Source: Carettochelys insculpta (lineage: Eukaryota; Chordata; Testudines; Carettochelyidae). Taken from it: a DNA stretch of 64,000 nt. The stretch covers positions 106,464,501 to 106,528,500 of the forward strand of contig NC_134137.1 of the NCBI RefSeq assembly GCF_033958435.1. Direction: 5' to 3'. Of the stretch, positions 45,628 to 56,110 are shown piece by piece; the stretch's first letter is position 1, and each line of letters starts with the position of its first letter. A program made the translations under genes and the position numbers. The notes beneath the pieces are model-generated. The model was not told the DNA's origin, ran no database searches, and saw nothing but the letters and a program-made list of their open reading frames with translations.

Positions 45628-45793
45628 AGGAACTGGCGGGGACCGGATCGCGCACGTGGCCGGGAGCGCGCGGGGGAGTGGCGCGCACCGGCGCATGCGC
45701 GGTCTGGCAGAAACTGCTTGGAAGATCCGATCTGCGGCGCCGGGCGAGCCCGACACCTAATGTGGAGCACCCACGGGGACACTTGAAGAAGAA
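45628..45793 (-). repeat. DIRS copy 2 terminal repeat (element 5' side)
   Basis: aggaactggcggggaccgga ... acccacggggacacttgaag; inverse complement of 39780-39954. GC-rich with several CpG, in contrast to its AT-rich surroundings. Confidence 0.9.
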
Positions 45794-48496
45794 CATTTTT
45801 TACCCCAGTTGGACCTGGGGGGATATCCATTATATGTGAAATCTAGATTGTATGTGTATTTCATCTTCAAACACAGAAGATTCCCATTTATTAGTATGTT
45901 GATTTAAGTTTTTTAATAGTAGGACACACCATCTCTGATGGCCCCGTTTAGTCCCGAGAGATAGTGGCTAGCAGTGGCTGTGAGGGTCGGAAGCAGAGTC
46001 TGAGTCTGCAGCTTCTCTCGTGGCTTAGCCGTCCAATATTGAATTTGCACGGTCGACTGCAGTAACCACATGTCAGTCTATTTCTGAATTCTGGAGTCTG
46101 ATGGTTTTTCCTTCTGAGATGAAGTTCTTTTGTGTGGCTTGCACATATGCTATCGAAGGATGATGTGCCCTGTCATAGCAATTGTCCCCAGGCATTTTGA
46201 TCTGATGATGTAGATTTTGTATTTATGTTGAACTTTTTCATGGTGTTTTTGCATGTATCCTTGAATCTTAGCTTTCGTCTTCCTCTTGTTCTCAAACCAC
46301 ATGATAGTTCACCGAAGAGGATTTCTATGGGAAAACATTCATCACCCATTCTTCTCACATGACCAAGCCATCGTAGTCTTCTGCTGTTGAGGATCACTGT
46401 GAGGCTGGGTATGCCAGATCTTGACAGGACATCTGCATTTGAAACTTTATCTTGCCGGTTGATATTCATAATTCTGCCGAGGCAGCAAAGATAGCAGCTG
46501 TTCAGTTTTTTCCTCTGGTTCAAGTAAGTGGTCCATGCCCCAGAACCATATAGCAGGATACTCGGTACACATGCCTGGTAGATTAGTATCTTTGTTTTCT
46601 CTGTCAGCTTAGGATTGTTCCATGCTCGTTTCGTAAGTCTGCCAAAAATCTTAGCTGCCTTCCCAATTCTAATGTTCAGTTCTTCCTCTGTGGATAGGTT
46701 TGTGGTGAGATTAGATCCAAGGTAACAGAATTGTTGAACATCTAGTGGGCTGTTGTGCAGAATGGCATTGGGTCGCTAAGGTATACCTTGAGTGAATACA
46801 ACCATTTTCTTCATGCTTATGTCAAGGGAAAACAACTTGCAGGCTTTGGATAGAGAAATCGTCAGTAACTGTAGTATGTCTTCATTATGAGCAATGAGAG
46901 CTGCATCATCTGCAAAGATGAGTTCCCTGATGAGGACTTTCTTGACCTTAGTTTTGGCCTTGAGTCTTGCCAGGTTGTAGAGAGAGCCATCTAATCTTGT
47001 GTGGAGAAATACCTCACTGTGTGAGTTTTGAAATGCGCAATTTAGTGGAACTGAGAAGAATATGGCGAAAAGGGTAGGGGCAAGAACACTCCCTGGTCTG
47101 CAAACAGTTCCACAGTAGCTCCATCATATTGCACTGTTGCTTTCATGTTTTCATGAAAGGATGTTATAAGCTTGAGTAGGGTTGGTGGGCAGCCAATCTT
47201 GGTTAATACTCTAATAGTCCTGATCTACTGCCTGTGTCAAACACCTTTGTTAAGTCCACAAATGCTATGAATAGTGTGGCTTTCCTTGTTCTCTGCATTT
47301 TTCCTGTAGTTGTTAAAGTGGTAAAATCATGTCTATTGTTGACCTGCCAGCCTGGACACCACATTGTGTTTCTGGATAGACTTGATCTGCGAGTTTTTGC
47401 AGGCGTTTGAGAATGACACAGGCAAATGCTTTGTCTGTGATGCTCACTAATGAGATGCCTCTGTAGTTGTTGCAGTCACCCTTGTCACCTTTGTTTTTAT
47501 AGAGAGTGATGATGTTTGCATCTTTCATGTCATGTGTGACATCACCTGCTCTTCAACATTTTAGGAGTAAATCATAGAGGAAGGGGGAGAGCACAGCCTT
47601 GTTTGCCTTCAGGACTTCAGCTGGAATTCTGTCACTTCCTGGTGCTTTTCCATTGGAGACAGCATCAAGAGCTTGAGAAAGTTCCTCCTCTGTAGGTTTT
47701 GCATTTAGCTCAGATATTTCTGGAAGAATTGGAATGAGGTTGTCAAGTTCAGGTTGTATTGTACGCTCATGGGAATAAAGACTTGAGTATTGTTCCACCC
47801 ATCTGGACATCTGTAGCTTCTTGTCTGTGATCACCTGTCCATTTAAATTCTTCAGTGGGGCGACTTTCGTAATGTTTGGGCTGAGTGCTTTCTTCAATCC
47901 ATCATACATGGTTTTTAGGTTGCTCAAATCAGATGCTTTTTGAATATTAGAACATAGATAGGCCCAATACTTGTTCGCACACCACCTGGATTCTCTCTGA
48001 ACAACAGATCTTGTGTGTTGAAGTTGATCTCTTGTACTTTGTGGTGGGTTCTTTCTGTTATTCAGATGTGCCTTGTGTTTTTGTTCAAGAAGAGGCCTAA
48101 GAACGTCAACATTTTCATCAATCCAGTCTTTGTTAAAGAATTTACATGTTTCAAAGGCAGATTTGGCACATTTGTATAATGCGTCTCTCAGCATGGACCA
48201 TGTTTCATCAACAGTTTATTGGTCCGGTTTGTGTTCCATTTTGCGAGTAAGATCATCTGTGAAGACAAAGCATTTCAGCACATCTCTGGTATTAAAGGTA
48301 TTGATTTTTGGCTTTCTGTGTTCCTTCATCATGTAGAGTTTCTTTGGGACAATTTTTGCTCTGCTCATGATCAAGGGGTGATCAGTGTCATAATCTGTGC
48401 TGTGATATGTGCGTGTAATTTTGACAGCATTGAGATGTTTCTTTTGTACCAGTACAAGGTCAAGTTGATGTCAGTGACCAGATCTGGGATGGTGCC

Positions 48497-50231
48497 ATAG
48501 AATCATAGAATACTAGGACTGGAAGGGACCTCGAGAGGCCATCGAGTCCAGCCCCTTGCCCCAATGGCAGGAACAAGTACTGTCCAAACCTTCCTTGATC
48601 GACATGTATCTAACCTGTTCTTAAATATCTTCAGCAGTGGAGATTCCACAACCTCCCTTGGCAATTTATTCCACTGTTTGACCACCCTGACAGTTATGAA
48701 CTTTTATCTAATGTCCAACCTAAACCTCCCTTGCTGCAGTTTAAGTCCATTGCCTCTTGTTCTATTCACATAGGCCAAAAAGAACAAGTTTTCTCCCTCC
48801 TCCTTATGACACCCTTTTAATACTTGAAAACCACTATCACGTCTCCCCTCAATCTTCTCTTTTCCAAACTAAACAAGCCCAATTCTTTCAGCCTTTCTTC
48901 ATAGGTCACATTCTCTAGACCTTTAATCATTCTTGTCACTCTTTTCTGGACCCTCTCTAATTTCTCCACATCTTTCTTGAACTGCGGTGCCCAGAACTGG
49001 ACACAATACTCCAGCTGAGGCCTAATCAGTGCATAGCAGAGTGGAAGAATGACTTCTTGGGTCTTGTTCACAACACACCTGTTAATGCATCCCAAAACCA
49101 TATTTGCTTTTTTTGCAACAGCATCACACTGTTGACTCATATTTAGCTTGTAGTCCACTATAACCCGTAGATCCCTTTCTGCTGTAGTCATTCCTAGACA
49201 GTCTCTCCCCATTCTGTGTGTGTGAAACTGATTGTTCCTTCCCAAGTGGTGCACCTTGCATTTGTCCTTATTTAACTTCATCCTGTTTACCTTAGACCCT
49301 TTCTCCCATTTATCCAGATCATTTTGAATTATGACCCTGTCCTCCAAAGCAGTTGCAACCCCTCTCAGCTTGGTATCATCTGCAAACTTAATAAGCGTAC
49401 TTTCTATGCGAATGTCTAAATTGTTGATGAAGATACTGAACAGAACCAGTCCTAACACAGACCCCTGCAGAACCCCACTTGTTATACTTTTCCAGCAGGA
49501 TTGAGAACCATTAAGAACTACTCTCTGAGTATGGTTATCCAGCCAGTTATGCACCCACCTTATAGTAGCCTCATCTAGATTGTATTTGCCTCATTTTTTG
49601 ATAAGAATATCATGCGAGACCATATCAAATGCTTTACTAAAGTCTAGGTATACCACATCTACCGCCTCTCTCCCATCCACAAAGCTCGTTATCCTATCAA
49701 AGAAAGCTATCGGATTAGTTTGACATGATTTGTTCTTTACAAATCCATGCTGGCTGTCCCCTATCACCTTACCACCTTCGAACTGCTTGCAGATGATTTC
49801 TTTAATTTCTTGCTCCATTATCTTTCCTGGCACAGAAATTAAATTGACTGGCCTGTAGTTTCCTGGGTTATTCTTATTCCCCTTTTTATAGATGGGAAGT
49901 ATATTTGCCCTTTTCCAGTCTTCTGGAATCTCTCCTGTCTCCCATGATTTTCCAAAGGTGATAGATAAAGGTTTAGATATCTCCTCTATCAGCTCCTTGA
50001 GTATTCTAGGATGCATTTCATGAGGCCCTGGTGACTTTCAGACATCTAATTTTTCTAAGTGATTTTTAACTTGTTCTTTTTTTATTTCAACTTCTAACCC
50101 TACCCCTTTCCCACTAGCATTCACTATGTTGGGCATTTCTTCGGACTTCTCAGTGAAGACCAAAACAAAGAAGTCATTAAGCATCTCTGCCATTTCCAAG
50201 TTCCTTGTTACTGTTTCTCCCTCCTCACTGA
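48497..50231 (-). mobile_element. 5'-truncated CR1 inserted in LINE copy 2
   Basis: The CR1 3' end is at 48497 (antisense atagaatcatagaatactag, the ATTCTATG-type 3' repeat). The 5' truncation is at about 50231. The host LINE reads through when the CR1 is removed: tttcatgg joins ggcaccatcccag, aligning with tcatggagacacccatg in copy 1 at 14471. Coding pieces are minus-strand 50250-50038, 50016-49591 (RANILPIYKKGNKNNPGNYR, DVVYLDFSKAFDMVSHDIL) and 49554-48817. Confidence 0.9.
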
Positions 50232-50250
50232 CCATGAAACCTTGTGCCAC
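48817..50250 (-). pseudogene. CR1 ORF2 reverse transcriptase fragment
   Basis: Minus-strand frames carry the RT fingers, palm A motif (YLDFSKAFDMVSHD), SGVLQGSVLGLVLFSIFIN, catalytic [10 protein letters not shown] and the CR1 thumb/C-terminus ([24 protein letters not shown]). An in-frame stop at about 50038 and a break at about 49590 disable it. It is homologous to residues 430-900 of the intact ORF2 at 57145. Confidence 0.85.
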
Positions 50251-51445
50251 TCTTTCAAGTTAAAGAAAGTATTAGTGATACAAATCTGATTCTGAGAGCT
50301 GAATTTGAGAAGTCTTTGACCATTTTCACTGATTTTCCCAATACCATGATGACTGAGGCAGATGGGTCAGGACTGATGGTTGCATCCAACTCTTTCATTG
50401 AAGTCGCCAAGGATGTACATTTGTTTGTCAGTTGGAAAGGAGTCAGTAACTTTCTGAAGATTATAATAAAAGCAGCCCTTGTCTTTGGCGTATGATACCA
50501 ACGTGGGTGCATAACCACTGATGATGTTGACATAGCCTTACTTGGTGTAGATCTTCAGGGATATAATACATTCCGATTCAGATGTGGGCATATTGATAGC
50601 TTTCAGCAGATTGTTCAGAACAGCAAATCCCGCTCCGTAGAGGCAGCGGTCCTCTGAACTCAAGACCTTTCAGAAGAAAGTGTAGTTGATTTCTTTCACT
50701 GATCCAGCATCTGCCAACCTTGTTTCCTGAAGAGCGGTGATGTCTACATTCGGTTTGTGTAGCTGTTGATCTGTGACTGCTGTTTTGTGTATTGAGTTGG
50801 TGTTCATAAGGTCCTGGACAGATTCAAGTCCCAGACACATGGTCCACACATTTCCGCTACCAAGCCATAGGCAAGTTGATTTATTATTTTGTTTTTTGGC
50901 GGGTACATCATTTATGTCTACTTTCCTATTTTTGGTCCATCCCAGTGCACCCAATGAGGAAGGCAGATGTGGCAGGTCAGCACCTTATTGACTCGGGGCT
51001 GCACAGCTTGAGGTGGGCAGTAGCTGACCAGTGGAGTGTGATCACTCGACTCCTCCCACTCATGCAAGTGACCCGTGGTGCCCTCCTCTTCACCAGTTGA
51101 GGAAGTCTTGTAACCCGTAACTGCCACTTCCCATGTTGTTTCCATACTATCAGCAAGGATGGAGTGTCCTGTCCATTTGGCACCCTCTTACACGCTGCAT
51201 TGCCTGGGCTAGTGTTTGGAGTAAGCGCGTTGCTCAAGCGGCACTGTCCCCCTCTCGGTCACGCCAGCTGAATCCAAAGGACAGACAGAAGTCAGTACAT
51301 TTGGAACTGAGGTGACTGCAAGCAAATGCCGGAAGGCAGGTTTGACGAACCCTCCCTGCTAACTGCCTGAGGGTCTCCGCTCTGGATTTTCTGTTTGGGT
51401 TTACTCTCATAGCTCTGGATCACCTGAACCTACCCACAAGGCAGT

Positions 51446-51759
51446 GGGGATTTTTCTGACACAGTTGTCTTCCCTGGGGTGACATAAGGAGTCACGCTCC
51501 CTTGGATGCTGGTGACCAAATCATGGTTCATACGTCATCTGGATTACCCAAAATAATCCAGGGACCCAAGTATTCCAGACCCTCGTCTCATGCAGAATAA
51601 GTGGACAGAAGCTGCTTAGTTCTCCACCCCCCATCACATTCGGGGGTCTGCGCTGCCCACGCAGTGCCTGTGGGCTGCTGGCACTGCTGCTGCTGCCCCT
51701 GCTCAGGATTTGTGGAAGATCATGTGAGCAAAAAGAAATAACGCATGGCAAATCGCAGG
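51446..51759. other. Unassigned spacer
   Basis: No feature recognised between LINE copy 2 and the C-rich minisatellite. Confidence 0.3.
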
Positions 51760-51779
51760 GAGGATTGGGCCAGCTCAAT

Positions 51780-52265
51780 CCTCCCCGATACCACCAGCTC
51801 TCTGTCACAGAGCTCCCCCCGCCCACAGTCCCCCACACACCCTCCCTGGCCCAGCCCGGCCCGCTCCCAAAACCTCCCTGCCCATAGCTACCGCCACCCC
51901 CCTGGCCTGGCCCGCTTACAACACCCCCATAACTGCAGCCCCCCCACACCCTCCAGCCCACTCCCAATACCCCCATGACCACAGCCCACTCCACGACGCG
52001 GCCCAGCCCTGCACCCCGAGCTGAGCCTGCTAACAACACCCCTGTACCCGCAGTCCCCCCGTTCCCCCCCCACACCCTCCAGCCCACTCCCAGCACCCCC
52101 ATGACCACAGCCCACTCCACGATGCAGTCCAGCCCTGCACCCCCAGCAGGGCCCGCTAACAACACCCCCGTACGTGCAGTCGTCCGTCCGTCCCCCCGCG
52201 CACCCTCCAGCCCACTCCCAACTCCCCCATGCCCACAGCCCCTCAGCTCAGTCCCCTAACCCACC
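51780..52265. repeat. C-rich minisatellite, period about 125-127 bp
   Basis: The phrase caccctccagcccactccca occurs at about 51948, 52072 and 52199. Interleaved copies of acagcccactccacgaygc, cagccctgcaccc and gctaacaacaccccygtac follow. A more diverged unit precedes them. Very C-rich on plus. Frames are open on both strands only because of composition. Confidence 0.8.
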
Positions 52266-52928
52266 CCCACCAGGTAAGTTAAGGACTTACCGCTGGTGCA
52301 GCAGAAGAGTTAGGAATAATAACATTGTTATTGCTCTTGTTAATAAACACAAGACTGAAGAATTAAGCTGGTTCAAATTTTGTGCAGAAGTTCCCAGCTC
52401 ATTTACTTTTCCAAAGATAGTCAGACACCTACATGGAGGCAATATAAGCATCTATATTCAGTAATAGTTTCTTTCTCCCTAAGATACCTGTACTTGTGGA
52501 ATTTTTTACAGTCTTGCTGGAAAGATGTAGACATTGGATTTCCTTCATCTCAAGATTAATTCTCTCAACTACTGTCAGAGATCTGCAAACCATTTCAGAA
52601 TACGTCAAGGGCCTAGCTTTTTTTCTGGTACTCCTAACAGGCTGATGGGAAGTCCTGGAGAAATATTTTCACTGTTTCATAATGCTGTAGTAATATCATC
52701 TCACATCAAATCATTGCAAAGAATATCAAGTATCATGGCAGATGGTTTATTGTGCCTGTGTAATTTGACAGACACTAGGTCATTTTAAATAGTCTGTTGG
52801 TGGTCCAGCATGGTTTATGATGCATTCTGTGTAACTTCAATCTTAAAGGCAAAGGATGTGTGTAATCCATTCCTAGGGGTTCTCAGTGAATTTGTTGATA
52901 GCATATTGAATATTGGAGGATTCAGTAA
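52266..52928. other. AT-rich intronic stretch
   Basis: Nothing recognised. Confidence 0.3.
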
Positions 52929-52941
52929 CTGAAATTGTTTA

Positions 52942-53390
52942 AAACAAAAAGCAGTCAAGTAGCACTTTAAAGACTAGCAAAATAGTTTATTAGGTGAGCT
53001 TTTGTGGGACAGACCCACTTCTTCAGACCATAGCCAGACCAGAACAGACTCAATATTTAAGACACAGAGAACCAAAAACAGTAAGCAAGGAGGACAAATC
53101 AGAAAAAGATAATCAAGGTGAGCAAATCGGAGAGTGCAGGGGTGGGGGGGAAGATCAAGAATTAGATTGAGCCAACCAAGAACCTTGATTATCTTTTTCT
53201 GATTTGTCCTCCTTGCTTACTGTTTTTGGTTCTCTGTGTCTTAAATATTGAGTCTGTTCTGGTCTGGCTATGGTCTGAAGAAGTGGGTCTGTCCCACGAA
53301 AGCTCACCTAATAAACTGTTTTGCTTGTCTTTAAAGTGCTACTTGACTGCTTTTTGTTTTGATAGTGTATAGACCAGCACGGCTTACTCT
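52942..53390. mobile_element. PLE-derived long inverted repeat with 13-bp target duplications
   Basis: The arms 52942-53119 and 53182-53360 (about 178 bp each, loop about 62 bp) are near-perfect inverted complements. They contain the PLE signatures agtagcactttaaagactag, acagacccacttcttcagac and, at the right, agaccagcacggcttactct. CTGAAATTGTTTA flanks both sides (52929-52941, 53391-53403). Arm identity is high, suggesting youth or gene conversion. No coding capacity. Confidence 0.85.
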
Positions 53391-53403
53391 CTGAAATTGT
53401 TTA

Positions 53404-53769
53404 GTTTTACCCTGCAAATTCAATTCATCGTCAGTCCCAACATTCTTAGTCCCTTTTTCCATATATTAGTTTTAAACACATCTAAAAATAAAACCCTGCT
53501 TGGCATGGCTCTCCATTTATTTCTTCCTCTTTATTATATGTTAATATACAGCATATGGAAAAGTGATAAAGTGTGGCTTAGAATGTGGTAGACACCTGCA
53601 CACTGTAATGAAGCATCTCCTGAAGTGCTTAACATAGTGAACAATTGCCCCACTTTTTCTACTCCCTGTGGAGCTCGCATTTAAAACTAATTAGAAATGT
53701 TTCATCCACTGAGATATTGAGACCTCTTACCAGTGTTAATATTTGGAAATTTGATGAATGCTGGTTTGT
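53404..53769. other. Unassigned intronic stretch
   Basis: Nothing recognised. Confidence 0.3.
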
Positions 53770-53960
53770 GGAAGGTGGTGTTCCCTAGTGGATAGAGCAC
53801 TGGACACCGACTCAGGAATTCTGAGTCAGTGCTACTGATCTGGGTGGCTTTGGGCAAGTCACCTCAGCTCCCTGTGCTTCCTCATACGCTGAATTGGGTT
53901 TAATAACACAGGCCTCTTTTGTAAAGTGCTTTGAGATGCGCTGATCCAAATTGCTGTATG
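53770..53960 (+). repeat. MIR-type SINE
   Basis: Full MIR layout: gtggatagagcactggacac (A/B-box head), ggctttgggcaagtcacctc (core), cagctccctgtgcttcctca and a 3' part with gtaaagtgctttgagatgcg. The best preserved MIR in the window. Confidence 0.8.
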
Positions 53961-54255
53961 AGTCAAATATTGTCAATTAATGAAAAAAATTTAAAATCAG
54001 CACTAGGTAAGAATGCAGAATAAACAAAAAAAATTGAGTTGTCTTGGCTGAAGGAGACAAGTGTTCTCTAAGTCTGTTAATTCTGCAATATTCTTAAACA
54101 CATTTTAATATTCATTTAAATTGCTAACACTCTTTAGCCCTTTGTTCATTTCAAGCAAAATTTCTTGCAAAAGAAGGTCGAGGTCATTCCACGGGACCTG
54201 AATAAGAAAGTAAGATGTTCTTCATTGTTCTACTTCTGATATATCTAAAAACTTA
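53961..54255. other. AT-rich spacer
   Basis: Nothing recognised up to the TTA target copy at 54253-54255. Confidence 0.3.
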
Positions 54256-54660
54256 GGCTCTGTCTACACTAGAGGGTTTTGTTGACAAAACTGGCATTTT
54301 GTCGACAAACCCCTGGGGAGCGCCCAGATTCCCAAGGCTTTCTGTCAACAGTAAATCGACAAAATGCAGCACTTTTGTCAGCAGTCTTATCCTGTTTCCC
54401 ACAAGACAATGCCTCTGCCAGAGAGCTGTTGACAGCCAGTCTGGACAATCTGGAGGGGTTCTCTCTCGGCAGACAGGGATTCCAGGACACTGGGCAGCCC
54501 TGTCTGCTGTACTTCCAGTTAGCTGTTTTGTCGAGAGAGCGGCCAGGCAGTCCATCTACTGTCTGTCAACAGACTGGATTGCTTGGGATTCACTTGGCAA
54601 TTTGGCAACGATCTGTTCACCGAACTTCTATCGACAAATCACTGTAATCTAGATATAGCC
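54256..54660. mobile_element. 405-bp Harbinger-like MITE with TTA target duplication
   Basis: The termini GGCTCTGTCTACACTAG (left) and ctagatatagcc (right) are flanked by TTA at 54253-54255 and 54661-54663. The internal part has repeated 'tgtcgacaaa/tttgtcgac' and 'gtcaacag' boxes in both orientations. Non-coding. Confidence 0.75.
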
Positions 54661-54797
54661 TTACATAATGAATAGAATTAGGACTGCTAAAGCCAATAAT
54701 TTGTTGTTCAAGTGGCAGATTCCTGTATGGTTAATCTCCAAAGCTGTGTCTATATTAAAATTAAATCCACATACAGTGAATTAAGTATACAAAGAGG

Positions 54798-54972
54798 GGG
54801 AGGGGTAGCTCAGTGTTTTGAGCAGTAGCCTGCTAAACTCAGGGTTGTGAGCTCAATCCTTGACACAGCAATTTAGGGGCCTGGGGCAAATAGATTTAAA
54901 AAAAAATCTGGCAGGGATGGTGCTTGTTCCTGCCCCAAGGGCAGGGGCCGGATCTGCCAAGGTCCTTTCCAG
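54798..54972 (+). mobile_element. Cry-type tRNA-derived SINE with 10-bp target duplication
   Basis: The tRNA-like head ggaggggtagctcagtgttt carries a pol III A box. The B box region is gggttgtgagctcaatcctt. Then come the body (gcaggg-tggtgcttgttcct) and a CR1-like tail (aaggtcctttccag). TACAAAGAGG at 54788-54797 and 54973-54982 are the target duplications. Confidence 0.9.
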
Positions 54973-55182
54973 TACAAAGAGGTGGGTAGTTCCATATATT
55001 CAGAGAATCTGAATAAGAAGGGCAGGCTGAAGGGTTGCTGCTATGTCTGCAGCTATGTGGGTCTATTGGCAAAAGCCATGTGTAAAGATTTCTACAACAA
55101 TGCCATGTTCTCTGGTCTGTCTCCAGGAAAGTGTAGGTACTATGCAGCCATCAGTCTCCTGCCCTAGCTTTACAAAGGTATC

Positions 55183-56030
55183 CTAGTAAGCGACCAGGGA
55201 GCTTTGCGACCGGGTGCTGGCAAACAGGGTGTGTGCTAACAGGAGGGAGTTTGGAGAGGCTCTCCTGGAGGAGGAGAAGGAAGGAGCAAACTAAAGCACC
55301 TTGGGGTAAGTGGCTGCTTATATTTGGAGGTTTTGGGCTTGTGTGTTTGTTTGGAGTTTGGAGTTTGTTTGTTTGGAGTGCTGAGCTGAGTGTGTGTGTT
55401 TGTTTGTTTGAAAGGCCGTGTGCTCAGGCAGGCAGGCAGGCAGTTGGAAGCTGATTAGGTTTGAATTGAAACACCGTGTGCTGATTGGCTGAGCTGTAGG
55501 CAGAGGGAGGAGCTATCAGGGAGGCCGAGCACTTAAACCCTGCTAGTAAGCGACCAGGGAGCTTTGCGACCGGGTGCTGGCAAACAGGGTGTGTGCTAAC
55601 AGGAGGGAGTTTGGAGAGGCTCTCCTGGAGGAGGAGAAGGAAGGAGCAAACTAAAGCACCTTGGGGTAAGTGGCTGCTTATATTTGGAGGTTTTGGGCTT
55701 GTGTGTTTGTTTGGAGTTTGGAGTTTGTTTGTTTGGAGTGCTGAGCTGAGTGTGTGTGTTTGTTTGTTTGAAAGGCCGTGTGCTCAGGCAGGCAGGCAGG
55801 CAGGCAGGCAGTTGGAAGCTGATTAGGTTTGAATTGAAACACCGTGTGCTGATTGGCTGAGCTGTAGGCAGAGGGAGGAGCTATCAGGGAGGCCGAGCAC
55901 TTAAACCCTGCTAGTAAGCGACCAGGGAGCTTTGCGACCGGGTGCTGGCAAACAGGGTGTGTGCTAACAGGAGGGAGTTTGGAGAGGGGAGTTGAGAGGG
56001 GGAGCTTGGAGGGAGCCAGTGACTTACTTC
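55183..56030 (+). repeat. CR1 5' UTR tandem monomers (likely promoter)
   Basis: Units begin ctagtaagcgaccagggagc at 55183, 55543 and 55911. Units 1 and 2 are essentially identical apart from a (GGCA)n expansion of 8 bp in unit 2. The third runs into the ORF1 leader. The arrangement recalls monomeric L1 promoters; a promoter role is inference. Confidence 0.9.
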
Positions 56031-56110
56031 TGTTGCCCTTAAACTAAATCCTTTATAACAACCTCTATCTGAAACATTTAATTAACCCTCATATATAACT
56101 AGAGTAGGAA

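Larger units (their letters stand above)
39748..45793 (-). mobile_element. DIRS-type retrotransposon, copy 2, minus strand
   Basis: A 6.05-kb element. GC-rich ITRs (about 39780-39954 and 45628-45780) are near-perfect inverted complements. The ICR at about 40011-40120 combines complements of both tips (cacatctcgaagaaccaccg-ttactac and cttcttcgagtgtgcccgtg). On the minus strand the order is gag (45300-42950), RT/RNase H (42950-41720), tyrosine recombinase (41660-40230). All ORFs are broken. Its terminal sequences differ from copy 1, so it is a different DIRS family. Confidence 0.9.
45980..50954 (-). pseudogene. LINE copy 2 endonuclease-RT ORF, heavily degraded
   Basis: Recognisable minus-strand pieces in order: VDITALQETRLADAGSVKE (50954-50670), endonuclease core with LGDFNERVG-like sequence (about 50400), then past the CR1 the frame 48194-47553 (KAPGSDRIPAEVLKAN), 47528-47313 (NNYRGISLVSITDKAFA, PETQCG), catalytic FADDAAL near 46915, 46523-46173 (RRLRWLGHVRRMGDE) and a terminal finger CGYCSRPCKFNIGRLSHERSC at about 46055-45990. 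Each aligns with copy 1 at 13801-16974. Frame damage is extensive. Confidence 0.8.
45916..51445 (-). mobile_element. APE-type LINE copy 2 (older relative of 13273-17044), split by CR1
   Basis: Minus-strand relative of the LINE at 13273. Its 5' end near 51445 has cccactgccttgtgggtagg and the 3' end has tgtcctactatt at about 45916. The endonuclease lies around 50950-50232, interrupted by CR1 (48497-50231), then 48496 on to RT and a C-terminal finger. Many stops and shifts are present. Confidence 0.8.

Noticed and set aside
51521..52165. 214-codon minus-strand Gly/Val-rich ORF
   Set aside because: Falls on the C-rich minisatellite; the repeated peptide mirrors the DNA repeat.
54279..54652. 117-122-codon ORFs at 54.3 kb
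   Set aside because: Lie wholly inside a non-coding MITE.
54798..54870. A genuine tRNA gene
   Set aside because: A and B boxes are present, but the cloverleaf is not maintained and the unit continues into a SINE body with target duplications.
55233..55826. Two identical-start 73/77-codon ORFs in the CR1 5' UTR
   Set aside because: They repeat because the monomers repeat, and end in GGCA microsatellite; no evidence of a translated ORF0.
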